Assembly (NCBI RefSeq): GCF_027744825.2 | Contig: NC_071342.1 | Coordinates: forward strand, 11,799,501 to 11,863,500 | DNA: 64,000 bases | DNA from: Synchiropus splendidus | Lineage: Eukaryota; Chordata; Actinopteri; Syngnathiformes; Callionymidae | Direction: 5' to 3' | In this document: positions 1 through 11,200 of the stretch, one piece after another | Position numbering within the stretch: the first letter of the stretch is position 1 | Layout: each line of letters starts with the position of its first letter | The notes under the pieces: generated by a model | What the model was told of the DNA's origin: nothing | Database searches by the model: none | Seen by the model: only the letters and a program-made list of their open reading frames with translations | Made by a program: the position numbers and the translations under genes

Positions 1-1057
1 CTTAAAAATAATAATTCAGTCCACAACAACACGATAGGTATTTGGAATAAGGACCATGCAGAGGGATTATTTGAGACGATGCTTATGCTTGTAGGTAAAT
101 GCATGAGACAGTGAAGAAACATTTTGTAAATATTATGAAGTCAAATGAATGCCATTATTATGAAGGCCGGAGCAGTTAGCAGTGAATGTAAAAAAAAAAA
201 AATCTGTTTTTGTCTTTGCGACTCCAAACTATTAAAACAAGAATCAACAATATGGTTGGAAGAGAAATAATATTATCCGCCTCCTGTTGTTCCCTTAGTT
301 AAAGCTTGTCTACAAAGTGAAAAAAAGACAAACAAACAAAAAACGCAATACTCTAAACAAAGCATGTCATTATATTTGTTCCTGCTCCACCAAGTAGATG
401 TTAAACATCAAATGCTTCTGAAATGTGTGGCCGTGCGCATGTGAGTGATTGTGTAACTGTGTGTGCCACTGGTTCGCTGAGAAGGTAACGCTTGTGACCT
501 GTGAGCGTAAGGTTAAGTTGGACTAAGGATAAGGGCAAGCGCTTCAAACCCAGACGAGAGCGTGTTCTGTTATATCAAGGAAAGCCGTGTCAGGCAAAGC
601 AGTTGATTTTTGGATTTTTGACCCCCAAAAAGTATACGATAATATCACCATGGAGTCCACTCACACCTCCAGCTCCCTCTCAGCTCTTTCCTTTTAATCT
701 TATTTCTTAATTTGTCTTTATTTACCCGAGGCTTTATTCAATCATGCCCAAATTCCCTTTGTCTTTGAAGATGTCTTTAGATGATGAGCAAGTTGAGGAC
801 ATGAAGACATCCACTTAAATGTTTTCAAACTACATATAAATACCACTGCAATCCAGAATGTAATGCTGTATTAACACTACATACTTGAGCATCCGTGTAA
901 GAGACCAATGGCACTCTAAAGGTTGTGTTTTCATTTTGCTTTGTGATGAGAAAAGTGTGCGAACATCTCAGATACCTTCATCTTGGACCACTTTCTCTAT
1001 TATTTATGTTAAAATTTTGTTCAATTATTCAAACATTTCTTCCCTTTAGGGACAGTA
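1..1057. other. Region upstream of ubtd1 coding start; no gene seen
   Basis: AT-rich DNA with short homopolymer runs and no convincing coding exon on either strand. Just before the ubtd1 start codon, a pyrimidine-rich stretch ends in an AG at 1048-1049. This looks like a splice acceptor, so the ubtd1 mRNA probably has at least one non-coding exon further upstream, in this interval or outside the window. I could not place that exon or a promoter. Confidence 0.5.
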
Positions 1058-4000
1058 ATGGGGGGCTGTGTCGGGAGACAAAGTAGGACAGAAGGACAAG
1101 GGAGTGTTCGGGCCTTGACAAGGACTAAAAAACGTGGAGGTGAGTAGAAATAAGATTTCAAAAACCGTTCAGTAAAAGGTGTGAATGATTTCCCCAAAAC
1201 ACTGCAGGAAAAAATGTAGCTGAAGATATAGTGAGCAAAGATTCTGAATTATCCCATCAACCCTGTGGTAACTACAGTGTTCCCATACAGTCAAGAATAT
1301 AAAATGTGGCATTAAAACTATTCACTCAACTCTGAAAAGTGGACCTCATTTCCATGTCCTTGCTGCAGGTTCTTCCCAAAAACGCTCCATATATCAGTTG
1401 AGTGTCTCTGGATCTGATCTAAGAAGCGACAGTTTTATGTAAACACAGATGAAGTGAATCACATTTGAAATATGTGTCCCTTATTTAAACAAAACAAAAA
1501 TGAACAAATTCATTTACTGTGTTTTGTAGCTATATAGTAGTGGAAGCCACTAAAAAACACATTGATAGTCTGTTATCAAGTGACTTACTTACAAGCACCA
1601 GTTTTACAAGTGAGTATTTACTGCTCAATAGGAACATGTCATTCTAACAATTACTAGCTTGACGTTCAACAACCTCTCAGACCTTCAGTTTGAGCCGCTG
1701 TGAAAATGTGATGGACATATGTAACTCTAGCCTCTTGGAAATGTAAGATTTATGATTAAATATTCATGCAAATGTGAAACTGGACTTGGTCAGCACACTT
1801 TCCCAATGCCTCACTTAAGATGGAAAAAAAAAGTCAGGCTTTGAAATACAAGGAGAAAATGTTAGCTGGAAGTAAAAACAATGTCGTGAGGAAAGTGAAG
1901 TGCGGTGTTATCTTGAGTGTAATGTAATATTTGCATGCTCTGACATTTGAAACACTGAAGTATTAGGTGTCGGTAAAGCAGTACCACCAGTCGGTGCAGG
2001 ACCTCCAGCTCCAGTAGTGTCTGGGCTTGAGTGACTCACCTGAATATTCAACCACGCTGCGGGTCATTATCTCGTGTCGGATTGGTGCAGAAGAGTCTGT
2101 GTTTGGTGTAAATACTCTTCATTCTGTTGCCTCTGAAAAAGCCATTGTGCTTTTTAGTTGCACTGATTCATATTCATAATTTATTGTTCACTGCTGGGAG
2201 TTGGCACTCAGCACCGGAGCCAGAGCGTGACCTAATTGACAAGGGCCTCAGACATTCCCTCTGAATTATTCCTCAACACTTTCAAACTAAGCTGATGGTT
2301 CATTTAGGAGGTAAAAAAAAAGCTGTTACAGAAGGATCTAGTCATGAAAAGGCACACACAATACTGGTGAGAAATAAAGATGAGCTCATGTCAGTTTGAG
2401 AAAATGGACATTAAGTGCACTTTAATATTTTTTTTTCTGTAGAAAATTGTCATTTTTCAAAGAAAATACTGCAAAAAAATACTAGTGTAAAGTTTCCAAG
2501 ATTGATACAGGCAGCAATGAGTGCTGTAATTTGTGATTCAGTGAATGGGATTCTGCGAGTTCTCTCCAATATCTCCAAAGAAAAGAACATAGGAGTCTCG
2601 TTGTGGCAGAAACCATGATAAAACCACACAGGTTGTGTTGAATTAAAGCCATCTTGTCAACATCAGATAACTCGTGTGATAAACACTGATCAAGTGGCAA
2701 GATATGCCGGCAAGCTGGGCTTCTTGTCTCAGACCAAGCCCATGGATCAGAAGTTCAGTTTATCCTCTCAATATTCTGTTGTTGTTGCTGGAACCGTGCG
2801 CTTTCTATTATTCAATTTCACCGGCTTTTTTTGGGCGACTCACATTTGATCCCTCCCCCCATGTGTGACAGAAGCTCAGCATGTCAGCTGTTGGTGGGCA
2901 GTTCACAGAAATCCAGGAGCTACCAACAGTCTGCTAATAGGTTTAGCATCTTGCCTTCAGGTATTTTTGATCTGGTCTCTAAATAAAGCTGATCGGCTTA
3001 GGCCTTTAAAAGAGCCGACATTCTGTCGAAAACTCATCTGGTTCATTATTGCTCCTTCTCTGAATCGCTCCTGCGATATTTTTGGACTCTTTGGAGTTTT
3101 TATTAGACCAGATAAGCTTCAGTTTTTAGCAACTGGGTAAGTGTCACACCGCAGCTCCAGCTCAGATGTTGTGAGTCAGTGCAGGGAGTCGGCTGGACAC
3201 ACTGTGGATGTAGCTTGACTGACAACAAGTCGCAGCGATGGGGGTTCCTAACTCCAGGGAGTACCACTACTACCATGCCCCAGATGCACCGCTTAAGATT
3301 GTGTGGAAAAGTAAGTGACTGTTTGTGGTAGTGTAGAGGTTTTGTTGCCATCTAGAATTGGATCTACAGTTTGTTTACCATCGTAAACATGCAAGCGGCT
3401 GCAATAGTTCGTGTCTCTCCTAATATGTACGTTTAAATGGGCCTATCTTTAAAATCATCAAATGTCTTTGTAATAACGCGTTACTTTGCAACTGATATAA
3501 ACAAGTCATATTGCTCCGAGTTCAGATTTTAAAGGATCCTTTTGTCTGTCTCACGGTCCTTCCAGTCCTGACAGGGAACATCAATACCATCATTAATCAT
3601 TTTAATTGTATATTTTTGCTTGATTTCCCTGCTTTCCGTTGCAGTTATCAGTCTACTTATTTATTCAGGGCGTGTAGTGCTTTTACCCAACACTATCAAG
3701 TGCGTCTGGACATGTCATGTAAGCATTGATCCGGACAATGACGTCACGCATCTGTCTGAGTTTTTTCAGGTCAGTTTTCCTCTTGTCTTGGAGTGTAAAA
3801 TCAGTGTGAGGTTTTCAGTGTTTGGGAATAGCACCAGGCCCGGGGGCCAAATATGGCCATCAAAATCATTTTATATGGTCAGAAACAGAAGATGTTAGTG
3901 GAGAAGTTTGTGCTTCATGTTGTCTTCACTGCTCCACGATGGTGGTGCGGTAGACAAAGTCATTTTAAAACCAAACAAATGAAGTTGATGACAGTTAACT

Positions 4001-6526
4001 TGAACTTGAAAATTGGATTCAAATGCAATCCAAGTCTCCTCCCTTTTGATATCGTGGAAATAAATGTGCAGTCCTTGACAGCTGTGTGGATCATGCTGTG
4101 GTCAGTAACTGTTTCATCATATTCTCATATAATTTATGCTGCACTGAGTCATCTAACTACCAAGTTATCTTACACATAAAATACCAAGTGAAGGCTTTGT
4201 TGTTTGTTTGTCCTTGAACCGCTCTACTACTCTCCACGGGCCGAGGTAGTGCTCATCTTTCCAGCCTGGGACTTTATAGGATCAGGCGAGATAAATCCTG
4301 TTATGTGGAACCTGATTACTGACTATAATCCACTGGTGTGGACTTCAGTGTGTGCGTGCGTGTTGTCAGGTGGCATGATAGCAACTCTACAGTAATCTGC
4401 ACTAAGACTGAACATTTAGATTTTTTTCTCTTCATGGATTTTGCTTTCGACTGGGCCACGTCCTCATCTGAGCTCATCATGCAGCACATGTTGACCTTTG
4501 TTGTGACCTCATGTATCTTGTCTCTGGCGCGGTTTAGATTAAACATTGTATAAAACAGAATAACACAATATGGAAACCTATTACTCAAATATTCCACTGT
4601 AATTTGAGGAAAATAAGTGACGAAACAGTGGGTTATATGTGTGTTTATCCTTCTCTGTCAGGACGTAATGAGCCTCTGAAGAAGGAGCGACCCAAGTGGA
4701 AGAGCGAGTACCCCATAACAGAGGGCCAGCTGAGGAGCAAGAGGGACGAGTTCTGGGATACGGCCCCGGCCTTCGACGGTCGCAAAGAGATCTGGGATGC
4801 ACTGAGGGCAGCGGCGCTGGCCGCCGAGTGCAACGACCTGGAGCTGGCCCAGGCCATCGTGGACGGAGCCTGCATCACTCTTCCACACGGTACCGGCTTC
4901 CTGTTTCCACTTAAACTAGAAATAGTGTTTGGAGTCTCATCACAAAGGCACTTTGGTCCTACGTCATGGCTTGGTTTGCCTGGGAGATTACTGCTCTTGC
5001 ATAACAGTTCCTGCGCTTCATGACCTCTGAGAATAGATTTGTGCTTTCAAAGCCTTGGCACTTTTGTTCTGCTAAATATATACAGTGGTTAATGCTACTG
5101 GAGTATTGCATCTCAGTGTAGTGTGCATGTTTAATATCCTTAATATATCTGTAGTGGGCAGCACTGCGCTGTGCAACTCACAGTTGACAGACAGAGTGTT
5201 GCATTAACCATGTGTCCCCAAGGGGTTGCAATACAGGGGGTTTCCAGCTTTTGAAAACGCATACAACTAGAGGCATGTGCACTGACCAGAGGCTGAATTC
5301 ATCAAAGAATAACAGATGTTTTTCACTTCAAAGGTGATTTCTGTGGCTGTTTGTTTTTAACTGCAGTTCTTTTATCATGAGGACAAAGCATCATTTCATT
5401 CAACAGCTTCCTTGACTGCATCCAATCATAGCGACTTGGGGCAAGAAGCAGGGGCCACAGAAGGCAAACACACACCAATTTAGAGTCCTAGATTAGCCTC
5501 TGTGAGGATGGACGGTGGGAGGAAACTGGAGTACCACACAAGAAATCAGAATGCTAGAGTACTTGAGCGTGAAGTTTGTAAGAGAAACTTACGTCACTTC
5601 AAACGTTGTTTCTTCAGATGTCGACGGGTTAAATGCGTCATTTGTCTTGAGGAATTCAGCTGTTTGGGTCGAGTAAAATCCACTCCATTGCCCCCAACCG
5701 CACCCATTTACCATGTCACCTTCTTCACTGTGGACTCATCGTCGACCCTGTTCTCCAGTATCCCTCCCTCCACCCTGGTGCGCTCATGCAAATGCCTCCT
5801 TCCTCTGCAGGTTCTCTGACTGAGAGTTACGACGAACTGGGGAACCACTACCAACTGCCAGTTTACACGCTGGCGCCACCCTTGAATCTCATCACCGAGA
5901 CCAGTGAAAACAAAGTGTCTGATTCAACTCAGAAACAAGTCCAAGCTCCTCCCTGCAGGCAGGAGTTCCAGCTGCGGGTTCGACTATCATCAGGTAAAAA
6001 TGGTGCTTTTGTTTGACTTACTTCCCCATGTCTGGTGCTGAATTGAAGAAAAATAAACAAATGTTCTCACTTTTCGAACTGTCACCCAAAGAAATGGTGT
6101 GTCAGAATCCCAAGGTCATCCATGTCCATCCAGGTCCATTACTCAGACTCACACTGACTTGTCTACCACGGTCTGGTTTGCTTGTGCGTTTTTTATTTAG
6201 TTTATGTTTATTTATTTAATAATGTGTTATTGATTTTAAATCTATGAATTGAATAGTTCAGATTCTCACTGAGCCTTGAGTAATTCTCTCTATACTATGA
6301 CGTTTCTCCAGGTAAGGACGTGCGCCTGACCGCCAGCATGGCCGACTCCATTGCCGAGCTGAAAAAGCAGCTTGAAGAAGTGGAGGACATCGATGTCTCC
6401 CGGCAGAGGTGGTTCTTCTCCGGCAAACTCCTGACCGACAAGACTCGTCTGCAAGACACTAAAATCCAAAAAGACTTTGTGGTGCAGGTCATCGTCAACA
6501 TGAACCCGGCGGTTATCCCCATGTGA
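1058..6526 (+). CDS. ubtd1: Ubiquitin domain-containing protein 1 (UBTD1)
   Basis: Coding exons: 1058-1139, 4662-4889, 5811-5993, 6312-6526 (235 aa; human UBTD1 is about 227). All junctions are GT-AG and in frame. The N-terminus MGGCVG fits the N-myristoylation consensus. Exon 2 encodes the conserved UBTD N-terminal domain ([17 protein letters not shown], then [15 protein letters not shown] and [13 protein letters not shown]). Exon 4 encodes the C-terminal ubiquitin-like fold, with [17 protein letters not shown] near residues 194-210. UBTD proteins are known as E2-interacting ubiquitin-pathway regulators linked to p53/MDM2 and YAP stability; that role is family knowledge. UBTD1 is preferred to UBTD2 because of the GKDVRL...LKKQL and [11 protein letters not shown] stretches and the neighbouring rrp12, as in human 10q24. 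The teleost a/b copy is unresolved. A candidate alternative first exon is at 3238-3310. Confidence 0.95.
1140..4661 (+). other. ubtd1 intron 1 (3.5 kb)
   Basis: The intron is AT-rich and mostly featureless. It holds a candidate alternative first coding exon at 3238-3310. It also holds a short relic near 3836-3860 with the GC-rich CAGGCCCGGGGGCCAAAT signature common at the ends of decayed fish hAT-type transposons. Other short open frames here are random. Confidence 0.6.
4890..5810 (+). other. ubtd1 intron 2 (0.9 kb)
   Basis: I see no coding, RNA or repeat signal beyond ordinary intron sequence. The acceptor tract before 5811 is pyrimidine-rich and ends in CTGCAG. Confidence 0.6.
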
Positions 6527-7073
6527 AGTCAGAGTTGTGGAACTATGTTTGAAATGATGAGGGACGAAGAGATGCAATGGTTCAGCAGCAGGGCGGTTTT
6601 GTGTATATTTTCTATAAAAGATATTGCTTTTATATTTCTCCTTTTTGTATTTTTTCCTTTTTATCCAGATAAATTGACAATATCAATGCACTGAAACACT
6701 TTAGAAGAGTAGAATCTCAAGCGACACCCCCTCCCTTCTTCCTCCGTGTGTGGACAGCACTGTTGATCTGTGAGCTCCAGCCTCAAACTTTCACCATCAC
6801 TCCCGTGTTTGTTTGCTCTGAAGGAACATCTTTTTTCTTCTTTTCTATTGATGGAACACTCTGGGCAAAATGTGTAAATATAATTTCTCTCACATAACTT
6901 TGTGCACACTGCAGATCCACGAATAGTCAAAGGAACATGGGGGGTGACAGAGGGTACTGTAATGCAAAGCAAAGAAGATGATTTATCTTGTTTTGAAATG
7001 GTGTCACTCCACAGTTAAATGTATTTATGTGCAATGATGTGCACTTACTCGTCATTGTACGTGAACTTCAATC

Positions 7074-7079
7074 AATAAA
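7074..7079 (+). terminator. Polyadenylation signal AATAAA for ubtd1
   Basis: Canonical AATAAA about 550 nt after the ubtd1 stop codon and on the same strand. It is followed by more AT-rich sequence. It is the first good hexamer before the rrp12 promoter region. Confidence 0.6.
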
Positions 7080-7264
7080 TAATAATTTTAAATGACTAAA
7101 TCTCTGCACATTTGATCCATAAATAATCGATTTTGATTGTTTGAGGACGATATGTAGATAAATTGTGTACTTGGAAGTTTCAATTCATGGAGAATCATTT
7201 GTGAATTCAGTTTTCTTATAATATGCTATAGATTTAATTTGATTTTTGCATAATCATTTTTATG

Positions 7265-7312
7265 TTATTATTATTATTAGTAGTAGTCGTAGTAGTAGTA
7301 CTACTAGTAGTA
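7265..7312. repeat. Trinucleotide microsatellite (TTA)n/(GTA)n
   Basis: Runs of TTA pass into GTA/GTC and then CTA units over about 48 bp between ubtd1 and rrp12. Confidence 0.85.
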
Positions 7313-7584
7313 TTGTCATTATGTGTACAGTTACGTATTTTAAAAATGTAATCATGAAAGTAATAGGCGGTATTAATATCAAAATATTTTTTCTTCAGCC
7401 ACTGAAAAGTGGTTGCGTAGTTAATAGTGTAGACCGTTTGAAAAGAGGGAAAACAGCTGCCTCTGCTGGAGAAAAGAAAAAAAAATGCAGTCTCCAAAGG
7501 AAGACGTCATCATCTATGCGACGGCGTCATCCGCAGCGAGGTGCCCATCCAACTTTTTAGGCTGTCGGTGTTTACGATCAGAAA

Positions 7585-8191
7585 ATGGTCAAATCGGGCA
7601 AGTTGCGGTCTGGAACTGGGTCCAAACTAAAACGATGGAAAAAGGGACACAGCAGCGACTCCAACCCGCAGAGCAGCCGGCACCGTCAGGCCGCGAAGAG
7701 CCGCTTCTTCAGTCGCCCCTCCGGTGAGCTCGTGTTTACACGTGGGTCTGTCAGCCATTTAAGCTGCGACACCAGATACGACCAGGAGCCGCTAGTGTGG
7801 ACATTCAAACTGCTTAAAAGGGAACGACAATAGCCGCGTTAAGTTGCTGGGGTGAAATGACCTGGAACACATGTTCGTGCTGTTAAAACACCAGCAGCGA
7901 TAACGTCTTCAGCGGTCCACCAGAGACAGTTTCAGTACATTACATTTCTGTAAACACAGGAACAAGGAGAGTAAGAATCCTCATGTCGCCACAACTTTTT
8001 TTCTTTTGTTATGTCATTAATGGTGTCTAACGAGTTTAAGTGTTTGAGGGCTCTAAAATAGCTCTAAAATAAAATGTTTATTGCGCTGTTTGCAGTTTTT
8101 CTATCGTATGTTTCTCACTGTCTGCTTGTTGGCCCTTTGTTTGACATTTAATTTTTGTGTGCGACATTACACTATAACAAAAAAAAAACTA

Positions 8192-8229
<38 letters not shown>

Positions 8230-11200
8230 TATAAAATGTTACTTAAAAGTGCAATTGTCTCTATTACAATATGTTTATATGAGGATTTGGCTGGGGATTC
8301 TTTCACTCTCAGGAATGTATTAAGCGACAAACGGCTGCAGCAGAAGTGATGTGTATTAAGTTAGGAACCTCCCATTAACAGTGCTAGAAAGTGCGTCTGC
8401 CATCTTGCCATGGAGCAGTGAGAGACTAAATTGGTTCAGTGATGTCATTTAATGACTGTTCTCATTTTACAAGGTAAAAGTGACCTCACTGTTGACGCCC
8501 TCAAACTCCACAATGAGCTGCAGTCCAGTCAGCCAGACCTCAAATCTTCAAGCTGTAAAGATGCTTTCATGGAGGAGGAGCAGGATCAGGCCTTCTCAGA
8601 TCGGACCTCTGGTACTTTCCTCAGTGGCCTGTCTGACTGCTCGAACCTCACATTCAGAAAAGTGCAGCGTTTCTGGGAGTCCAATTCAGCTGCTCACAAG
8701 GAGGTGAGCGACGCCACATGACCAGTCATTCATTTATGTTCTCCTTCCTTGTTGTTTCACATTTGTCGGTGTTTGTTGCCGCTCAGATTTGTGCAGTGCT
8801 GGCGGCTGTCACTGAGGTGATCCGCGGTCAGGGGGGGAAGGAGACGGAAACAGAGTACTTTGCTGCCTTGGTAAGTCCTTCAACATCTCCAGCTATGAGC
8901 TTGCTAATATTGCGTTCTTGTCGCATTTTCGACATCTCTCCTTCATCTATTCATTCAGTCTCGTGTGATTTCATTTTTCTTGTTTCTGGTCCAGATGACC
9001 ACGTTGGAGGTGGTTGACACTGCCGAGTCTCAGGCTGCGGTGGCGTACCTTCTCAACCTGACCATGAAGAGGTTTGATTGAACCCTCTTCATCTTGGAGC
9101 TTACACCAACCTCTGGAACATTCCAAAAGTTTGTTTCTGCCTCTGCTCCCAGGGTCCCCACCCCGGTTCTCATGACCAAATTCTCAGACACCACCAAGGC
9201 TCTGATGGACGTCATGTCCAAACAGTCGTCGTCTGAAACCGGCTCAGCTCTCAGATGGGTTTGTGGCCTTCTATCTGTGAGATTTGTTACTTCAACCATG
9301 AGTTAGTTTCTGACGCAGCATTGACCACACAGATCCTGTCATGTCTGGCCACTCTGTTGAGGAAGCAGGACATGTCAGTCTGGACTTACCCCACCACTCT
9401 TCAGGCTTACCACGGCCTGCTCAGCTTCACCGTCCACAGCAAGCCCAAGGTCTAGAAATCTCTGGTCACACAGAGTCTTCTATTGTTTGTAAAGAGAGGA
9501 GGTTAACAATGTGTCTCGTCCTCTCAGGTGCGTAAAGCCGCTCAGCAAGGCGTTTGCTCCATCCTCAGAGGAAGTGACTTCCTGTTCAGCGACAATGCTC
9601 CACCCCACCACCCGGCTGCCACGACAACAGCCAAGTTTTGCGTCAAAGAAATGGAGCGGGCTGGAGGTGAGACTTGGACGTCACGGTTCATCCTGACTCT
9701 GTCTAAGCTGTTGATGTCTGACAGGCTCTAAGGAGGACACAACCACGCTCCACATTCTGGGCCTGATGAAGGAGATCATGAACACCTTCCCTGTGGCGGC
9801 AGTCAAGTCCTGCTGCGAGACGCTTCTGCGAGTCATGACGCTCAGCCATGTGGTGAGGACCGGAGTTTTAGCTCTGATTCTAGACGCTTGACAGAACGGC
9901 ATTTAAACCAATGTTTGTGTGAAGCTGGTGACGGCGAGCGCCATGCAGGCCTTTCACAAGCTGTTCAGTGGAAAACCCAACGCTGCCACGCTCTCGCCGG
10001 AACTCAACGCTCAAATCATCACAGTAAGAAAGCCAACACTCACATCCACATTAGCTTCGTGACTTGGAAATAATCTTCACCCCGCGCTGCCAGGCTCTGT
10101 ATGACTACCTGCCCAGTGAGAACGACCTGCAGCCGCTGCTGGCCTGGCTGGCGGTCATGGAGAAAGCCCACGTCCACTTGGCCAGGTGACTGGATTTTTT
10201 TCATCTCTGTTTTTATCAAGCTGCTGGAGAAATGCTGCCTCTGATAGTTGTGCTTGATAGTTTGCAGAGTTCCCTCAGTTTGGGTCACCTGCCGCGCCTC
10301 TTCTCTGCTGCCATGTCCTGCCTCCTGTCGCCGCACACTCAAGTGATCTCTGCTGCTGCCAGCATGCTGAAGGTGACACCACAGTCCCATGCGGCCAGGG
10401 TTTTAGCTAGGAGGGCGTCTGCAAAACATGAAAAAATGGACGCCCGAGTCTCGATTGTAGCTTGGCCACCATATACCGGCGTAATCTACCGTAGAGATGT
10501 TTTTTTTCATGTTTTGCAGATGCCCTCCGAGCTAAAAGTCTGTTCCCCACTCTTGGTCAGGTGTAATTTCATCGTCAAATGTGTTGTCCTTTAGTCTCTT
10601 CTGACTGAATGTGTGGCTCCTCGCATGCTGGAAATTGGGACGGTGACATCCAGCGCCTCAGCAGGGAACCCCTCATACGTCTGCAAGCTGTTCAGGTCAG
10701 TGCCTCTCTTCTGTTCTTATTCTTCTTGTTATCATTCACTTCATGTCTTCAGGCAAATAACCCCAAACCAGACAAGTGTAACTATCGCTTGTAAACAAGC
10801 TGGCTGAGACGCTTTTGTTGGTGCTCTTTTGTCTAGTTTGGGTTGGCACTGTGAAGCTTTTCTAAATGCAATAGCACATTCCTGAGCCCAGGTTACACTT
10901 TCCTAAACGGCTGGAATAAAGTCTTGAACATGAGAGTGTTGCTAACATTCTCAGGGACTGTGTGTGACTTCATTGTGTGACTGTGTCCCAGGATCGTAGA
11001 GGAAGGCCTGTCCTACCGCTTCCACGCCGCCTGGCCCTTCCTCCTCCAAGTTCTTGGCTGCTTCTACAGAGCGGCAGGGAAGCAGGCTCATTCCGTCATG
11101 GCCAAGGTGTGACTCCGCATCTTTTCTTTGTGTATCTCACTGAGCCAACACTGAAGGTTTGCTTCCATCTCTGTCATGGACAGTCTCTGCTTTCGCTGGC

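Larger units (their letters stand above)
6527..7584 (+). other. ubtd1 3' UTR and ubtd1-rrp12 intergenic spacer
   Basis: The ubtd1 3' UTR appears to run to the polyadenylation signal at 7074. After it come a trinucleotide TTA/GTA microsatellite (7265-7312) and then the presumed rrp12 promoter. A CRE-like GACGTCAT sits at about 7503-7510, within 85 nt of the rrp12 ATG. No other gene is visible. Confidence 0.55.
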
